Source: Alloalcanivorax balearicus MACL04
GTDB taxonomy: Bacteria > Pseudomonadota > Gammaproteobacteria > Pseudomonadales > Alcanivoracaceae
DNA length: 64,000 nt
Reading direction: 5' to 3'
Assembly (NCBI RefSeq): GCF_025532145.1
Contig: NZ_ARXS01000002.1
Span: forward strand, 186,001 to 250,000
Shown in pieces: positions 17,926 through 29,013 of the stretch (positions within the stretch are counted from its first letter, which is position 1; every line of letters begins with the position of its first letter). Both the position numbers and the translations under genes were made by a program. Under the pieces are notes generated by a model. It was not told where the DNA came from. It was given only the letters and a program-made list of their open reading frames with translations, and ran no database searches.

Positions 17926-18930
17926 TTACCTTTCCAGAATCGGCGGCAGAGGCTGGCCGGTAAGACGCAGCACCAGGCTGCCGAGGTGTTTCCAGGGATC
18001 GCCGGGAGCCATGCCCTTGACGGTGCGGTCGGCGCGGATCGCCAGGGCCTGGGCCTGATGCAACTGGCGCGGCCGCAGGCGCGAAGCCTGGGTCTCCATG
18101 GCGCGCATCCGGGCGGGGGGCATGCGTGGCGGGTTGCCGCCGGTGAGCAGGGCGTCCAGGCCGCGCAGGTGGCGGCTCAGGGCCCACAGGATCACCGGCG
18201 GTTCCACGCCCTCGGCCCGCAGTGTTCGCAGGATCCGCAGGGCGCGGGCGGGATCACCCTGGGCGGTGGCGTCGGTGAGATCGAAAGGCGTGTAACGGCT
18301 GGAATCGCCCACCGACTGTTGCACGGTTTCCGGTGTGATGTGGCCGTCCTCGGCCAGCAGGGCCAGTTTGTCCACCTCCTGGGCGGCGGCCAGCAGATTG
18401 CCTTCGCTGCGCTGGATCAGCAGTTCCAGGGCGTCTTCGTCCGCGTTGAGGCCACGGCTGGCCAGACGGTCCCGCAACCAGGGGTAGAGCTGGCGTCCTT
18501 CCACTGGCCAGATCTCGATGACCGCGCCGCAGCCATCCAGCGCTTTGATCCAGGCACTGCCCCAGTCCTTGCGGCGGTCCAGCCGTGAACAGCGGATCAG
18601 TAGCAGGGTGTCGGGGGACGGGGTGGCCATCAGGTCCCGCAGGATCTGGCTGCCGGCTTTGTCCGGGCGCTTGTCGTGGAGCACCACCTCGAGGATCCGG
18701 CGGCCGCCAAACAGGCTCAGGCTTTGCGCTTCGTTGAGCAGGGCATTCCAGTCGATGCCGGTGTCGGCGCTGAAACGTTGCCGCTCCTCGAAACCGCGCT
18801 GGCGGGCCGCGGCGCGCAAGGCATCAAGGGCCTCGTCCTGTTGCAGGGGCTCGTCGCCGGCCACCAGGTAGACCGGCAGCAGCTCTTCGCCCTTGAGGTG
18901 TTTGCCCAGTTGGTCCGCGCGCAGCCGCAT
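17926..18930 (-). CDS. holA: DNA polymerase III subunit delta
   Basis: This clamp-loader subunit opens the beta sliding clamp. At 334 aa it matches HolA: the N-terminal MRLRADQLGKHLKGEELLPVYLVAGDEPLQQDEALDALR region, then LLLIRCSRLDRRKDW, and LIQRSEGNLLAAAQEVDKLALL in domain II. It is 5 bp downstream of lptE, following the leuS-lptE-holA order of E. coli. Confidence 0.95.
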   Translation of the reverse strand: MRLRADQLGKHLKGEELLPVYLVAGDEPLQQDEALDALRAAARQRGFEERQRFSADTGIDWNALLNEAQSLSLFGGRRILEVVLHDKRPDKAGSQILRDLMATPSPDTLLLIRCSRLDRRKDWGSAWIKALDGCGAVIEIWPVEGRQLYPWLRDRLASRGLNADEDALELLIQRSEGNLLAAAQEVDKLALLAEDGHITPETVQQSVGDSSRYTPFDLTDATAQGDPARALRILRTLRAEGVEPPVILWALSRHLRGLDALLTGGNPPRMPPARMRAMETQASRLRPRQLHQAQALAIRADRTVKGMAPGDPWKHLGSLVLRLTGQPLPPILER

Positions 18931-18935
18931 GGCGG

Positions 18936-19439
18936 TCAGTCCTGTTGTACTTTGCGGGAAGCGTCCGCCAGCTGGTTGATCAGGCGGTAGACAATGTCGT
19001 CGTACAGGTCCTGGCGGATCATCTCTTCCTCATCGGAAGAGGCGGTGATGTTGTCCGGGTAGTAGGCCAGGTTACGCAGTGCCCTGATGTGGCGGGGCGG
19101 GTTGAGCGGCGCCTGGGTGTCGCGGTCGATCAACTGCCACACCAGCTCGTAATGCAGTTCCAGTTCGGCGATCCGCCCGCGCTCGTCCACCGCCGCCGTG
19201 CGCCGGTCCCAACGTTCGTCGATGACCTTGATCACGTAGGGCGACTCGTTGTGCAGCAGCACGCCCAGCGGCGTCAGTTCCCGTTCCAGGGTGTACCGCA
19301 ACTGGGCCGCTCCGCCAGCCAGGGTCACGCTCTCGAACTGCGGCGTGTGGGTCTGGCCGCGTAGCTGCCAGCCGCTGCACGCTGTCAGCAGGAGCGTGGC
19401 GAGAACAAGCAACAGCGTGCGATGCGGGACGAGCGTCAT
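18936..19439 (-). CDS. lptE: LPS-assembly lipoprotein LptE
   Basis: This outer-membrane lipoprotein plugs the LptD barrel and helps insert lipopolysaccharide. A signal peptide with lipobox LLLTACSGW is followed by WQLRGQ and a 167-aa mature family pattern ending in YDDIVYRLINQLADASRK. The start at 19439 is supported by GGAGATCTTC directly upstream. A longer frame to 19673 is an out-of-frame shadow of leuS. It lies between leuS and holA with close spacing. Confidence 0.95.
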   Translation of the reverse strand: MTLVPHRTLLLVLATLLLTACSGWQLRGQTHTPQFESVTLAGGAAQLRYTLERELTPLGVLLHNESPYVIKVIDERWDRRTAAVDERGRIAELELHYELVWQLIDRDTQAPLNPPRHIRALRNLAYYPDNITASSDEEEMIRQDLYDDIVYRLINQLADASRKVQQD

Positions 19440-19509
19440 GAAGATCTCCGTGAGCTGCCGGTCTTGAGTTGGCGACAAAGTCAGTTGGCGACCCTTAAGT
19501 TGGCAACCA

Positions 19510-21987
<2,478 letters not shown>

Positions 21988-22116
21988 TCAGTCGGTGTCT
22001 GTCAGTGTGTTGTCGCGTAAGTCATGGCGCACGGCCGACGGCGGTGCACGGGTCGGGCACATGCGGACACATGAAGGGAACATAGGATACATGAGCGGGG
22101 CGCGGGCAGACAGCGA

Positions 22117-22743
22117 ATGGACGAGGTAATGATTCTGGGCATGGTGGCGCTGGTGATGGCCGGTGCCACCCTGCCGGCGGTGGTCGCTCTGTTTTACCCG
22201 CCGGTGCCGCCGCGGCGTGGCTCGTCGCCGCCGCGGGCGGTGGTGGTGCTGGGGGCAGGCCGGCGCCGTGATGGCGATGGTTACCGTCTCAACACGCTGG
22301 GCCTGAAGCGGTTGCGGGTGGCGCTGGAACTGGCCCGCGAGCGGCAATTGCCATTATTGCTTTGCGGTGGCGCCCCCGGCGCCGAGCCGCTGCTTGCGGA
22401 GCAATCCGAGGCCGCGCTGATGGCCGAGGTGGTGCGCCGGGCCTGGCCGGATGCGCCCCTGATGCTGGAAGCGGAGAGCCGCAATACCTGGGAAAACGCG
22501 GTGATGGCGGCCCGGGTTCTGCGTCTTCGCGGTATCGAGAGTCTGGTGCTGGTCACTGACCAGGCCCATCTGTGCCGGGCCACGCTTTGTTTTCAAGCCC
22601 AGCGCCTTGAGGTGACACCCCATGCGGTGATTTCCCTGCCACGCCGCCCCTGGATGCCTTCCGCCGGGGCATTGTCACAGATGCCGTTGATCTGGCGCGA
22701 ATGGCTGGCGCTGATCTGGTATCACTGCAAATACCCGTTGTGA
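22117..22743 (+). CDS. YdcF/SanA-like DUF218 protein
   Basis: This 208-aa protein has one N-terminal transmembrane helix (VMILGMVALVMAGATLPAVV) and a DUF218 domain: AVVVLGAGRRRDGDGYRLN, then LLLCGGAPG, ESRNTWENAVMAARVL and VLVTDQAHLCRATLCF. Members such as YdcF and ElyC act in envelope or undecaprenyl-linked processes, but the biochemical role is not settled. It stands alone on the plus strand, divergent from leuS and converging on the DASS transporter gene 70 bp away. Confidence 0.85.
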   Translation: MDEVMILGMVALVMAGATLPAVVALFYPPVPPRRGSSPPRAVVVLGAGRRRDGDGYRLNTLGLKRLRVALELARERQLPLLLCGGAPGAEPLLAEQSEAALMAEVVRRAWPDAPLMLEAESRNTWENAVMAARVLRLRGIESLVLVTDQAHLCRATLCFQAQRLEVTPHAVISLPRRPWMPSAGALSQMPLIWREWLALIWYHCKYPL

Positions 22744-22775
22744 TAATCGCGGTAAAAACAGCTTCCCTCAGACCG

Positions 22776-22800
22776 CACTTCGAAGCTCCTACAGCGGCTA
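22776..22800. repeat. Degenerate half REP unit
   Basis: CGAAGCTCCTACAGCGGCT resembles the right arm of the REP-like repeats (as near 54995) without a left partner. It lies in the gap between convergent ydcF and the DASS gene. Confidence 0.4.
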
Positions 22801-22813
22801 ACGGGGTAAAGGT

Positions 22814-24271
22814 TTACCAGATGGTCCTCACCAGCACATAGCTGAGCAGGGTCACCACCACGATGCCCACCAGGTTCAGGAAGAAGCCGGCGCGGATCAT
22901 GTCGCCGATGCGCAGATGGCCGGTGCCGAAAACGATGGCGTTGGGTGGCGTCGCCACCGGCATCATGAAGGCGCAACTGGCGGCGATGGCGGCGGGAATC
23001 GCCAGCAGTTCCGGTGACATGCCCTGGGATACCGCCAGGGCGCCAAGCAGTGGCAGAAAAGCGGCGGCGGTGGCGGTGTTGGAGGTCACCTCGGTGAGGA
23101 AGATGATCACCATCACCACCATGCCGATCAACAGGATCAACGGCAGGAAGCCAAGCGCGCCCATGCCCTGGGCGATCCAGTCGGCGAGGCCGGTGGCGCG
23201 GATCTGGGCGGCCAGGGACAGACCGCCGCCGAACAGCAGCAGCACGCCCCAGGGCAGCTTGCCGGCGTGGCCCCAGCTCATCAGGAAATCCCGGTTTTTG
23301 ATGCTCACCGGCACCAGGAACAAGGCGATGGCCGCCGCCATGGCAATGCTGGTGTCGTTGATTCCCAGCACGATTTTGGCGATCAGGGGCTGGAATACCC
23401 AGGCGAAGGCGGCGCACACAAACACTACCGCGACCCCTTTCTCGCCCCGGGACAACGGCCCCATCGCCTTGAGTTCGTCGTTGATCAGGGCGTCGCTGTC
23501 GGCCAGCTTTTCCGCTTTGCGCAGGCCGCCCCGAGTCAGCCACAGCCAGGTGACGCCCAGCATCACCACCGACACCGGCACCCCTACCAGCATCCATTGT
23601 CCGAAGCCGATGTGGATGTCGTAGTTGTCCTTCAGAAAGGCAATCAACAGCGCGTTGGGCGGCGTGCCGATCAGGGTGGCGATGCCGCCGATGCTGGCGG
23701 CGTAGGCGATACCCAGCAGCAATCCGGTGGAGAGACGCTCGCTGTGCGGGTTGTCATCGCCGAGCAAAGTGATCACCGACATGCCGATGGGCAGCATCAT
23801 GATCGAGGTGGCGGTGTTGCTGACCCACATGCTGAGGAAGGCGGTGGCGAGCATGAAACCACCCACCTGGTAAGCGGGCTGGCTGCCGACGGCGCGCAAT
23901 GTCATCAAAGCGATACGCTTGTGCAGATTCCAGCGTTCCATGGCCAGCCCCAGCATGAAGCCGCCGAGAAAAAGAAAAATCGCCGGATTGGCGTAGGGCG
24001 CGGACGCCTTGTCCACGGTGCTGATGCCCAGCGCCGGAGCCATTAGAATCGGCAACAGCGACGTGACCGGGATCGGGATTGCCTCGGTGGACCACCAGGT
24101 GGCCATTAACAAGGTCAGGCCCACGGTGCGCCAACCCGCTTCACTCAAGGTGCCGGGCGGATCGGTCAGCAGGCAGGCCAGCAGCAATAGAGGTCCGAGG
24201 AACAGGCCGATCCAGGCGGCGAGATCGGTGTCTTTCTTGATTTCGGCCTGGTGCCGGGCAGCGTCGGTCAT
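22814..24271 (-). CDS. DASS (SLC13) family sodium:anion symporter
   Basis: This 485-aa polytopic inner-membrane transporter has the two duplicated SNT substrate/sodium motifs, SNTATSIMMLPIG and TSNTATAAAFLPLLG, plus WWSTEAIPIPVTSLLP and GTPPNALLIAFL. DASS members carry dicarboxylates, citrate or sulfate. AGGAGTCGTCA precedes the ATG at 24271. It is the last gene of a minus-strand run behind a SulP transporter and sulfide-oxidation genes, so sulfur oxyanions are a possible substrate, but dicarboxylates are equally consistent with the family. Confidence 0.88.
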   Translation of the reverse strand: MTDAARHQAEIKKDTDLAAWIGLFLGPLLLLACLLTDPPGTLSEAGWRTVGLTLLMATWWSTEAIPIPVTSLLPILMAPALGISTVDKASAPYANPAIFLFLGGFMLGLAMERWNLHKRIALMTLRAVGSQPAYQVGGFMLATAFLSMWVSNTATSIMMLPIGMSVITLLGDDNPHSERLSTGLLLGIAYAASIGGIATLIGTPPNALLIAFLKDNYDIHIGFGQWMLVGVPVSVVMLGVTWLWLTRGGLRKAEKLADSDALINDELKAMGPLSRGEKGVAVVFVCAAFAWVFQPLIAKIVLGINDTSIAMAAAIALFLVPVSIKNRDFLMSWGHAGKLPWGVLLLFGGGLSLAAQIRATGLADWIAQGMGALGFLPLILLIGMVVMVIIFLTEVTSNTATAAAFLPLLGALAVSQGMSPELLAIPAAIAASCAFMMPVATPPNAIVFGTGHLRIGDMIRAGFFLNLVGIVVVTLLSYVLVRTIW

Positions 24272-24347
24272 TGACGACTCCTGAGGCGCATAACGAAAAA
24301 CAAACAAGTGTGCCCTCGGATCCGGGCGTGGGAAATTAGACTTATCG

Positions 24348-26102
24348 CTAGCGCGGCGGGGCGAGACTCGCCGGATCCAGAGCCCGCAGGGCGTCGAAAT
24401 GAGTCAGAAAGATCCGGCCGTGCAGGTGTTCCGGGAACGGTGAACGGCGCAAGCGATCCATCACCGGTCCCTTGACCTCGGATAAATGCAGCGTGACGCC
24501 GGCGTCTCCCAGCCGTTGATTGAGACTCTCCAGGCTGTCCAGGGCGCTGGCGTCGATCTGATTCACCGCCGAGCACAACAGCACCACATGGCGGATTTGT
24601 GGCCGCTGCATGACGCAGTCGTAGATCTGATCTTGCAGATGGCGGGCGTTGGCGAAGTAAAGGGATTCGTCCACCCGCAGCGACAGCACGGTGGCGGAGA
24701 CCAGCACCTGATGCCGTTGCACATTGCGGAAATGCTCGGTGCCGGGCACCTGGCCCAGTTCCGCCACATGGGGCTGGCCGGTGCGCCACAGAAACAGCAC
24801 CAGCGACGATAGCACCCCGGCGATCACGCCCACCTCCACGCCCATCAGCAACACGCCGGCTATGGTCACGGCCATGGCCAGGCCGTCCGCGCGGGCGTAG
24901 CGCCAGGTGCGGACCAGGGCGCCGAGATCCACCAGGCTGAGCACGGCGACCATGATGGTGGCGGCCAGTGTGGCCTTCGGCAGGGACTGGAACCAGGGTG
25001 TGAAGAACAGCGCGGTCAAGGCGATCCCCACGGCGGTGAGAATGCCGGCCAGGGGGCTGCGGGCGCCGGCATCGAAATTCACCACCGAACGGGAGAAGCC
25101 GCCGGTAACCGGGAAGCCGCCGCTGACCGCCGAGGCCAGGTTGGCCATGCCCAGACCGGTCAGCTCCGCATTGCTGTCGATGCGTTGCCGGCGTTTGGCG
25201 GCCAGGGTCTGGGCCACCGACACCGACTCGACGAAGCCGATCAGGCTGATCAGCAAAGCCGGTAACAGCAGAGCCCGCCACAGTTCGGCATCGAAAGCAG
25301 GCAGACTCAGGGCCGGCAGGCCGCCGGGAATGGCTCCCACCGTGGCCACCCCGGCCCGCCGCAGATCCAGGCCTTCCACCGCCAGGGTGGTGAGGATCAC
25401 CGCCAGTACCGGCGCCGCTTTGCTGACAAGATCCGCCGCCGATGCGGAAAGACGAGTGCGGGCGAGAAGGGATTTCAAACCTGAGCGGGCCCAGAACAAG
25501 AACGCCAGAGTGAGCAGGCCCAGGATCACCGTGGTCCATTGAATCCGGCCGGTTTGCGCCAGCAGGGAAGCGCCCAGGGCCCACAGCGTGTCACCGTGCA
25601 GAGGAATCCCCAGCAGATGTTTAAGCTGGCTGGCGGCGATCAGCAGGCCGGAAGCGGAAATAAAACCGCCGATCACCGAATGGCTGAGCAGATTCGCCAC
25701 CCAGCCGAGACGCAGCAGGCCCATGCCGACCAGCATGAGTCCGGAGAGTAGGGCCAGCACCGTGGTGGCGAGCAGGAAAGTAGCGCTGTCGCCGCCGGCC
25801 ACCTGGCCGGCCGCCGCCGCGGTCATCAGAGAGATCACCGCCACCGGCCCCACGGCCAGGGTGCGGCTGGAACCGAACAGCGCATAGGCCACCAGCGGCA
25901 GTATGCTGGCATAGAGGCCCATCTGGGCCGGAACGCCGGCCAGCAGCGCGTAGGCCAGGCTCTGCGGGATCAGCATGAGGGTGACGATCACCGCCGCCAG
26001 ACCGTCGGCGCTGAGATCCCGGCGCTGATAATCCGCCAGCCAGCGTGACGCCGGCAGCCAGGACGGCAGCGGCAGGCGACGGCGAGGGGAGGCCGGACTC
26101 AC
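24348..26102 (-). CDS. SulP family anion permease with STAS domain
   Basis: This 584-aa transporter has an N-terminal DGLAAVIVTLMLIPQSLAYALLAG signature, about 10-14 hydrophobic helices, GLGMANLASAVSGGFPVTGGFSRS and a C-terminal cytoplasmic STAS domain (about 450-570, VVLLCSAVNQIDASALDSLE). SulP proteins move sulfate, bicarbonate or related anions. The first available codon is GTG at 26102, without a clear ribosome site. It is 28 bp downstream of the SQR fusion, so it could import or export the sulfite, sulfate or thiosulfate made by that pathway. This is inference. Confidence 0.9.
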   Translation of the reverse strand: MSPASPRRRLPLPSWLPASRWLADYQRRDLSADGLAAVIVTLMLIPQSLAYALLAGVPAQMGLYASILPLVAYALFGSSRTLAVGPVAVISLMTAAAAGQVAGGDSATFLLATTVLALLSGLMLVGMGLLRLGWVANLLSHSVIGGFISASGLLIAASQLKHLLGIPLHGDTLWALGASLLAQTGRIQWTTVILGLLTLAFLFWARSGLKSLLARTRLSASAADLVSKAAPVLAVILTTLAVEGLDLRRAGVATVGAIPGGLPALSLPAFDAELWRALLLPALLISLIGFVESVSVAQTLAAKRRQRIDSNAELTGLGMANLASAVSGGFPVTGGFSRSVVNFDAGARSPLAGILTAVGIALTALFFTPWFQSLPKATLAATIMVAVLSLVDLGALVRTWRYARADGLAMAVTIAGVLLMGVEVGVIAGVLSSLVLFLWRTGQPHVAELGQVPGTEHFRNVQRHQVLVSATVLSLRVDESLYFANARHLQDQIYDCVMQRPQIRHVVLLCSAVNQIDASALDSLESLNQRLGDAGVTLHLSEVKGPVMDRLRRSPFPEHLHGRIFLTHFDALRALDPASLAPPR

Positions 26103-26130
26103 CGCTGGTGAGTCCGGTGGGGGAACAGGC

Positions 26131-27804
26131 TCATTTGGCTGGACCGGTGAGCCATTCGTGGCCTTTCAACATCAGATCGAAATAGATACGTGGCATGGCC
26201 TTGGCCTTGAGCCACCAATACAACGAGCGGGCCTGGGTGGGCGCCAGCGGAAAGGTGGGTTGCAGCACGCCCTGGTAACCGAATTCCGCCAGGATCACCT
26301 TGCCTTTCTCCACCGTCAGCGGGCAGGCGCCGTAGCCATCATAGGCGGCGGAGGGGGGGCGGCCATCGAGTACCGACAGCAGATTTTCCGCCAGTACCGG
26401 CGCCTGCTTCCGTATCGCCGCGGCGGTTTTGGCGTTGCTGGTGCCGGCCACGTCGCCGAGCGCGAAGACGTTGGCGAAGCGCGGATGTTGCAGGCTGGCC
26501 GGATCCAGATCGACCCAGCCGGCGCTGTTGGCCAGCGGGCTGTCGGCGACAAACGCCGGGGCTTTTTGCGGCGGCGTTACGTGCAGCAGATCAAAGCTTT
26601 CTTCCCGCTCCCGCGCGTTGCCGTCCTGATCCCTGTCCACGAACCAGGCTTTGCGATGGCCCGCGTCCACCGCTTGCAGAGTGCTGCGGAAGTTCAGGGT
26701 GGCGTTATAACGGCGTATGTATTCCATCAGCGGCGGCACGAAGTCGGCAACGCCGAACAGGGCCTCTCCGGCATTGTGGAAGTGCACGTCGATGTTCTTC
26801 AGCACACCGCGTTGCTCCCAGTGATGACAGGACAGGTACAGGGCTTTCTGTGGCGCGCCGGCGCATTTGATCGGCATTGGCGGTTGCGTGAACAGGGCGC
26901 GGCCGTGTTTCAGGTTCTGTACGCATTCCCAAGTATAGGGCGCGTGCTCGAACAGATAATTACTGGTCACGCCGTTGTGACCGAGGCTGTCGCGCAGGCC
27001 TTCCACCGCGTCCAGATTCAGTTCCAGCCCTGGGGCGACGATCAGCGCGCGATAGCCGAGGCGATCACCGTCATCCAGGATCACCTGGTTGCGCTCCGGA
27101 TCGAAACCGGCGACCCGGGCCCGGATCCACTTGCTGCCCCGAGGCATCACCTGGGTCATCGGCCGGGCGGTGTCGCGGCGGCGGAAGGCGCCGGCTCCCA
27201 CCAGAGTCCAGGCGGGTTGGTAATAGTGCGTGTCGCGGGGCTCCACCACCGCCACGTTCAGGGACGGACGCCGCTTCAGCAGGCTGGCGGCGGCGGCCAG
27301 ACCACCGGCGCCACCGCCGATGATCAGTACGTCCCAATCGTTGGCCGGCGAGCGGCGTGAGGCGTCGGTGCTTTGCCCCTGCTGCCAGCGCTGTTCCAGG
27401 CGAGGACGCTGTTTTTCCAGGTCGTAACCGGCGGTGGAAGTGGTGGCGAGAACCGTTTGCGGATCCAGCTGTGAGGATTGCGACAATGCCCACAGCGTAC
27501 TGGAACGGTTGCCGGTGCGGCAGAAAGCCATGACCGGGGCGCGGTTGTCCGCCAGCAGTTGCCCGAAGCGCTGGATCTGATCATCGCTGATCTCGCCGGG
27601 GGTGATCGGCAGATAGTGATATCGCAGGCCGGCTTCGGCGGCGGCTCCGGCCAGCGCCTCGCTGGTCGGCTGGTCCTCGCCTTCGCCGTCCGGGCGATTG
27701 TTGATGACGGTATGAAAACCGGCTTCGGCCAGGGCTTTCATGTCCTCGGGCTGCAACTGACCGGCCACCGAAATGGCCGGGGTCAGAGTCTTGTAGTCGT
27801 TCAT
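26131..27804 (-). CDS. Fusion of rhodanese/phosphatase-like (TIGR01244) domain and type II sulfide:quinone oxidoreductase
   Basis: Residues 1 to about 145 form the Blh-associated TIGR01244 domain, with the active loop CRTGNRS at C95-R100. From about 154 a flavoprotein follows: VLIIGGGAGGLAAAASLL (FAD), then YYQPAWTLVGAGAF. The human-SQOR-like signature KCAGAPQK has its redox cysteine at about C314, and GACPLTV supplies the second at about C494. Motifs LHVTPP, SAGWVDLD and ALGDVAGTSNAKTAAA are also of that type. The enzyme should oxidise sulfide to a persulfide and feed electrons to quinone, and the N-domain may act on the persulfide sulfur. It is 15 bp after the MBL gene, its likely partner. 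Confidence 0.92.
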   Translation of the reverse strand: MNDYKTLTPAISVAGQLQPEDMKALAEAGFHTVINNRPDGEGEDQPTSEALAGAAAEAGLRYHYLPITPGEISDDQIQRFGQLLADNRAPVMAFCRTGNRSSTLWALSQSSQLDPQTVLATTSTAGYDLEKQRPRLEQRWQQGQSTDASRRSPANDWDVLIIGGGAGGLAAAASLLKRRPSLNVAVVEPRDTHYYQPAWTLVGAGAFRRRDTARPMTQVMPRGSKWIRARVAGFDPERNQVILDDGDRLGYRALIVAPGLELNLDAVEGLRDSLGHNGVTSNYLFEHAPYTWECVQNLKHGRALFTQPPMPIKCAGAPQKALYLSCHHWEQRGVLKNIDVHFHNAGEALFGVADFVPPLMEYIRRYNATLNFRSTLQAVDAGHRKAWFVDRDQDGNAREREESFDLLHVTPPQKAPAFVADSPLANSAGWVDLDPASLQHPRFANVFALGDVAGTSNAKTAAAIRKQAPVLAENLLSVLDGRPPSAAYDGYGACPLTVEKGKVILAEFGYQGVLQPTFPLAPTQARSLYWWLKAKAMPRIYFDLMLKGHEWLTGPAK

Positions 27805-27819
27805 TGCGCTCCCGTTGGT

Positions 27820-28686
27820 TCAAATCGAATTCAGTGGAATCTTCAGATAGTGGACGCCGTTGTCCTCCGCCGGGGGCAGATGGCCGGCGCGCATGTTGAC
27901 CTGTACCGACGGCAGGATCAGGCGCGGCATATCCAGTCCGGCATCGCGTTTTTCGCGCATGGCGACGAATTGCTCTTCGTCGACACCGTCGTGAACATGA
28001 ATGTTGGCGCGCCGTTGCTCCTCCACCGTGGTTTCCCAATGATACTGGTCGCGTCCTTCCGGCAGGTAATCGTGGCACAAAAACATGCGGGTGGAGCCGG
28101 GCAGGGCGAGAAGTTTGCGAACCGAGCGATAAAGGGTGCGGGCATCGCCGCCGGGGAAGTCACAGCGGGCGGTGCCGTAGTCGGGCATGAACAGGGTGTC
28201 GCCGACGAACACCGCGTCGCCGATCAGGTGGCTCATACAGGCCGGAGTGTGGCCCGGAGTGTGCAACGCCACGGCCTCCAGATTACCGACCCGATAGTGT
28301 TCGCCGTCTTCGAACAGATGGTCGAACTGGCTGCCGTCACGGGCGAATTCGGAACCGGCGTTGAAGATTTTGCCGAAGGTGCTCTGTACCGTTTGGATAT
28401 GGGAACCGATGGCGAGCTGACCGCCCACCTGTTGCTGAATCCAGGGCGCCGCCGACAGATGATCGGCGTGGACGTGGGTCTCCAACAGCCATTCCACGAT
28501 GAGATCGTGCTTGCGAACGTAATCCACCAGCCGCTGGGCGCTGTGGTATCGGGTGCGCCCGGCGGCCGGATCGTAGTCCAGTACCGAATCCACCACCGCG
28601 CAGTGGCGGGTGTCGGGGTCGATCACCACGTAACTGACGGTGTTGGTATCGGTGTCGAAGAAGCTTTCCACTTGCGGACCGGCCAT
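27820..28686 (-). CDS. MBL-fold protein, Blh/persulfide-dioxygenase-like
   Basis: This 288-aa metallo-beta-lactamase-fold protein has the metal site THVHADH (about 70-76), LHTPGHTPACM and VGDTLFMPDYGTARCDFPGGDA, which is the Blh subgroup related to ETHE1. Such proteins oxidise glutathione persulfide to sulfite, or handle persulfide with a partner SQR. It is the first gene of the sulfide-oxidation run (MBL, SQR fusion, SulP, DASS). I favour the ATG at 28686. An in-frame ATG at 28698 is possible. A strong promoter lies about 40 bases upstream. Confidence 0.9.
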   Translation of the reverse strand: MAGPQVESFFDTDTNTVSYVVIDPDTRHCAVVDSVLDYDPAAGRTRYHSAQRLVDYVRKHDLIVEWLLETHVHADHLSAAPWIQQQVGGQLAIGSHIQTVQSTFGKIFNAGSEFARDGSQFDHLFEDGEHYRVGNLEAVALHTPGHTPACMSHLIGDAVFVGDTLFMPDYGTARCDFPGGDARTLYRSVRKLLALPGSTRMFLCHDYLPEGRDQYHWETTVEEQRRANIHVHDGVDEEQFVAMREKRDAGLDMPRLILPSVQVNMRAGHLPPAEDNGVHYLKIPLNSI

Positions 28687-28721
28687 GACCCTATCCATCC
28701 AAAACGTTGCGGGATGGCGTT

Positions 28722-28750
28722 GTTATAGGGGGCGAACAAAGAAAAGTCAA
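28722..28750 (-). promoter_or_regulatory. Sigma-70 promoter of the sulfide-oxidation operon
   Basis: On the minus strand, TTGACT (28750-28745) and TATAAC (28727-28722) are separated by exactly 17 bp. The leader to the ATG at 28686 would be about 30 nt. Confidence 0.75.
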
Positions 28751-28751
28751 A

Positions 28752-28780
28752 TTGGTTATATGGTTATTCGATAAAGGAAT
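28752..28780. promoter_or_regulatory. Candidate operator at the sulfide-oxidation promoter
   Basis: TTGGTTATA is followed by ATGGTTATTC, and a short dyad TATTC-N7-GAATA lies at the right end. It abuts the -35 box. The same TTGGTTATA 9-mer is one arm of a perfect dyad upstream of sbp. A shared sulfur regulator (CysB type, or a BigR/SqrR-type sensor for the AT-rich dyad) is an inference. Confidence 0.5.
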
Positions 28781-28798
28781 ATGTGGGGGGTTCGCATC

Positions 28799-28850
28799 CA
28801 CGCTTACACGCAACACGCTAGCACGCTAAACCCGAAGCCTGATCGTCGGC
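28799..28850. repeat. GCGTGTTGCGTG-family repeat, inverted copy
   Basis: CACGCTTACACGCAACACGC is the reverse complement of the family core. With the copy at 28939-28985 it makes an inverted pair enclosing about 90 bp. The enclosed region also has an ATCGTCGG/CCGACGAT dyad. No gene is seen in the gap 28687-29013. Confidence 0.6.
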
Positions 28851-28938
28851 AGAGAATAGCATGCGATCGTGTTTGCGACCGACGATGACTGACTTCCCGA
28901 ACAATCAGCCCTTTCCGTCTCGCTACTGGGTCGGCAAG

Positions 28939-28985
28939 CATGGCGTGTAAGCGTGTAAGCGTGTTGCGTGTTGCGTGCAAGCAGG
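28939..28985. repeat. GCGTGTTGCGTG-family repeat, direct copy with internal duplications
   Basis: It reads GCGTGTAAGCGTGTAAGCGTG followed by TTGCGTG twice, so the internal units are duplicated compared with the other copies. It lies just downstream of lnt. Confidence 0.6.
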
Positions 28986-29013
28986 TTGCCCCCGACGATG
29001 AGACAGCAAGACG

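Noticed and set aside
26158-27360. 400-aa plus-strand frame
   Set aside because: It is antisense to the SQR fusion and has low-complexity shadow composition.
28799-28985. Insertion sequence or attachment site with inverted ends
   Set aside because: The enclosed 90 bp holds no transposase, there is no target duplication that I can see, and the same units occur alone elsewhere as interspersed repeats.
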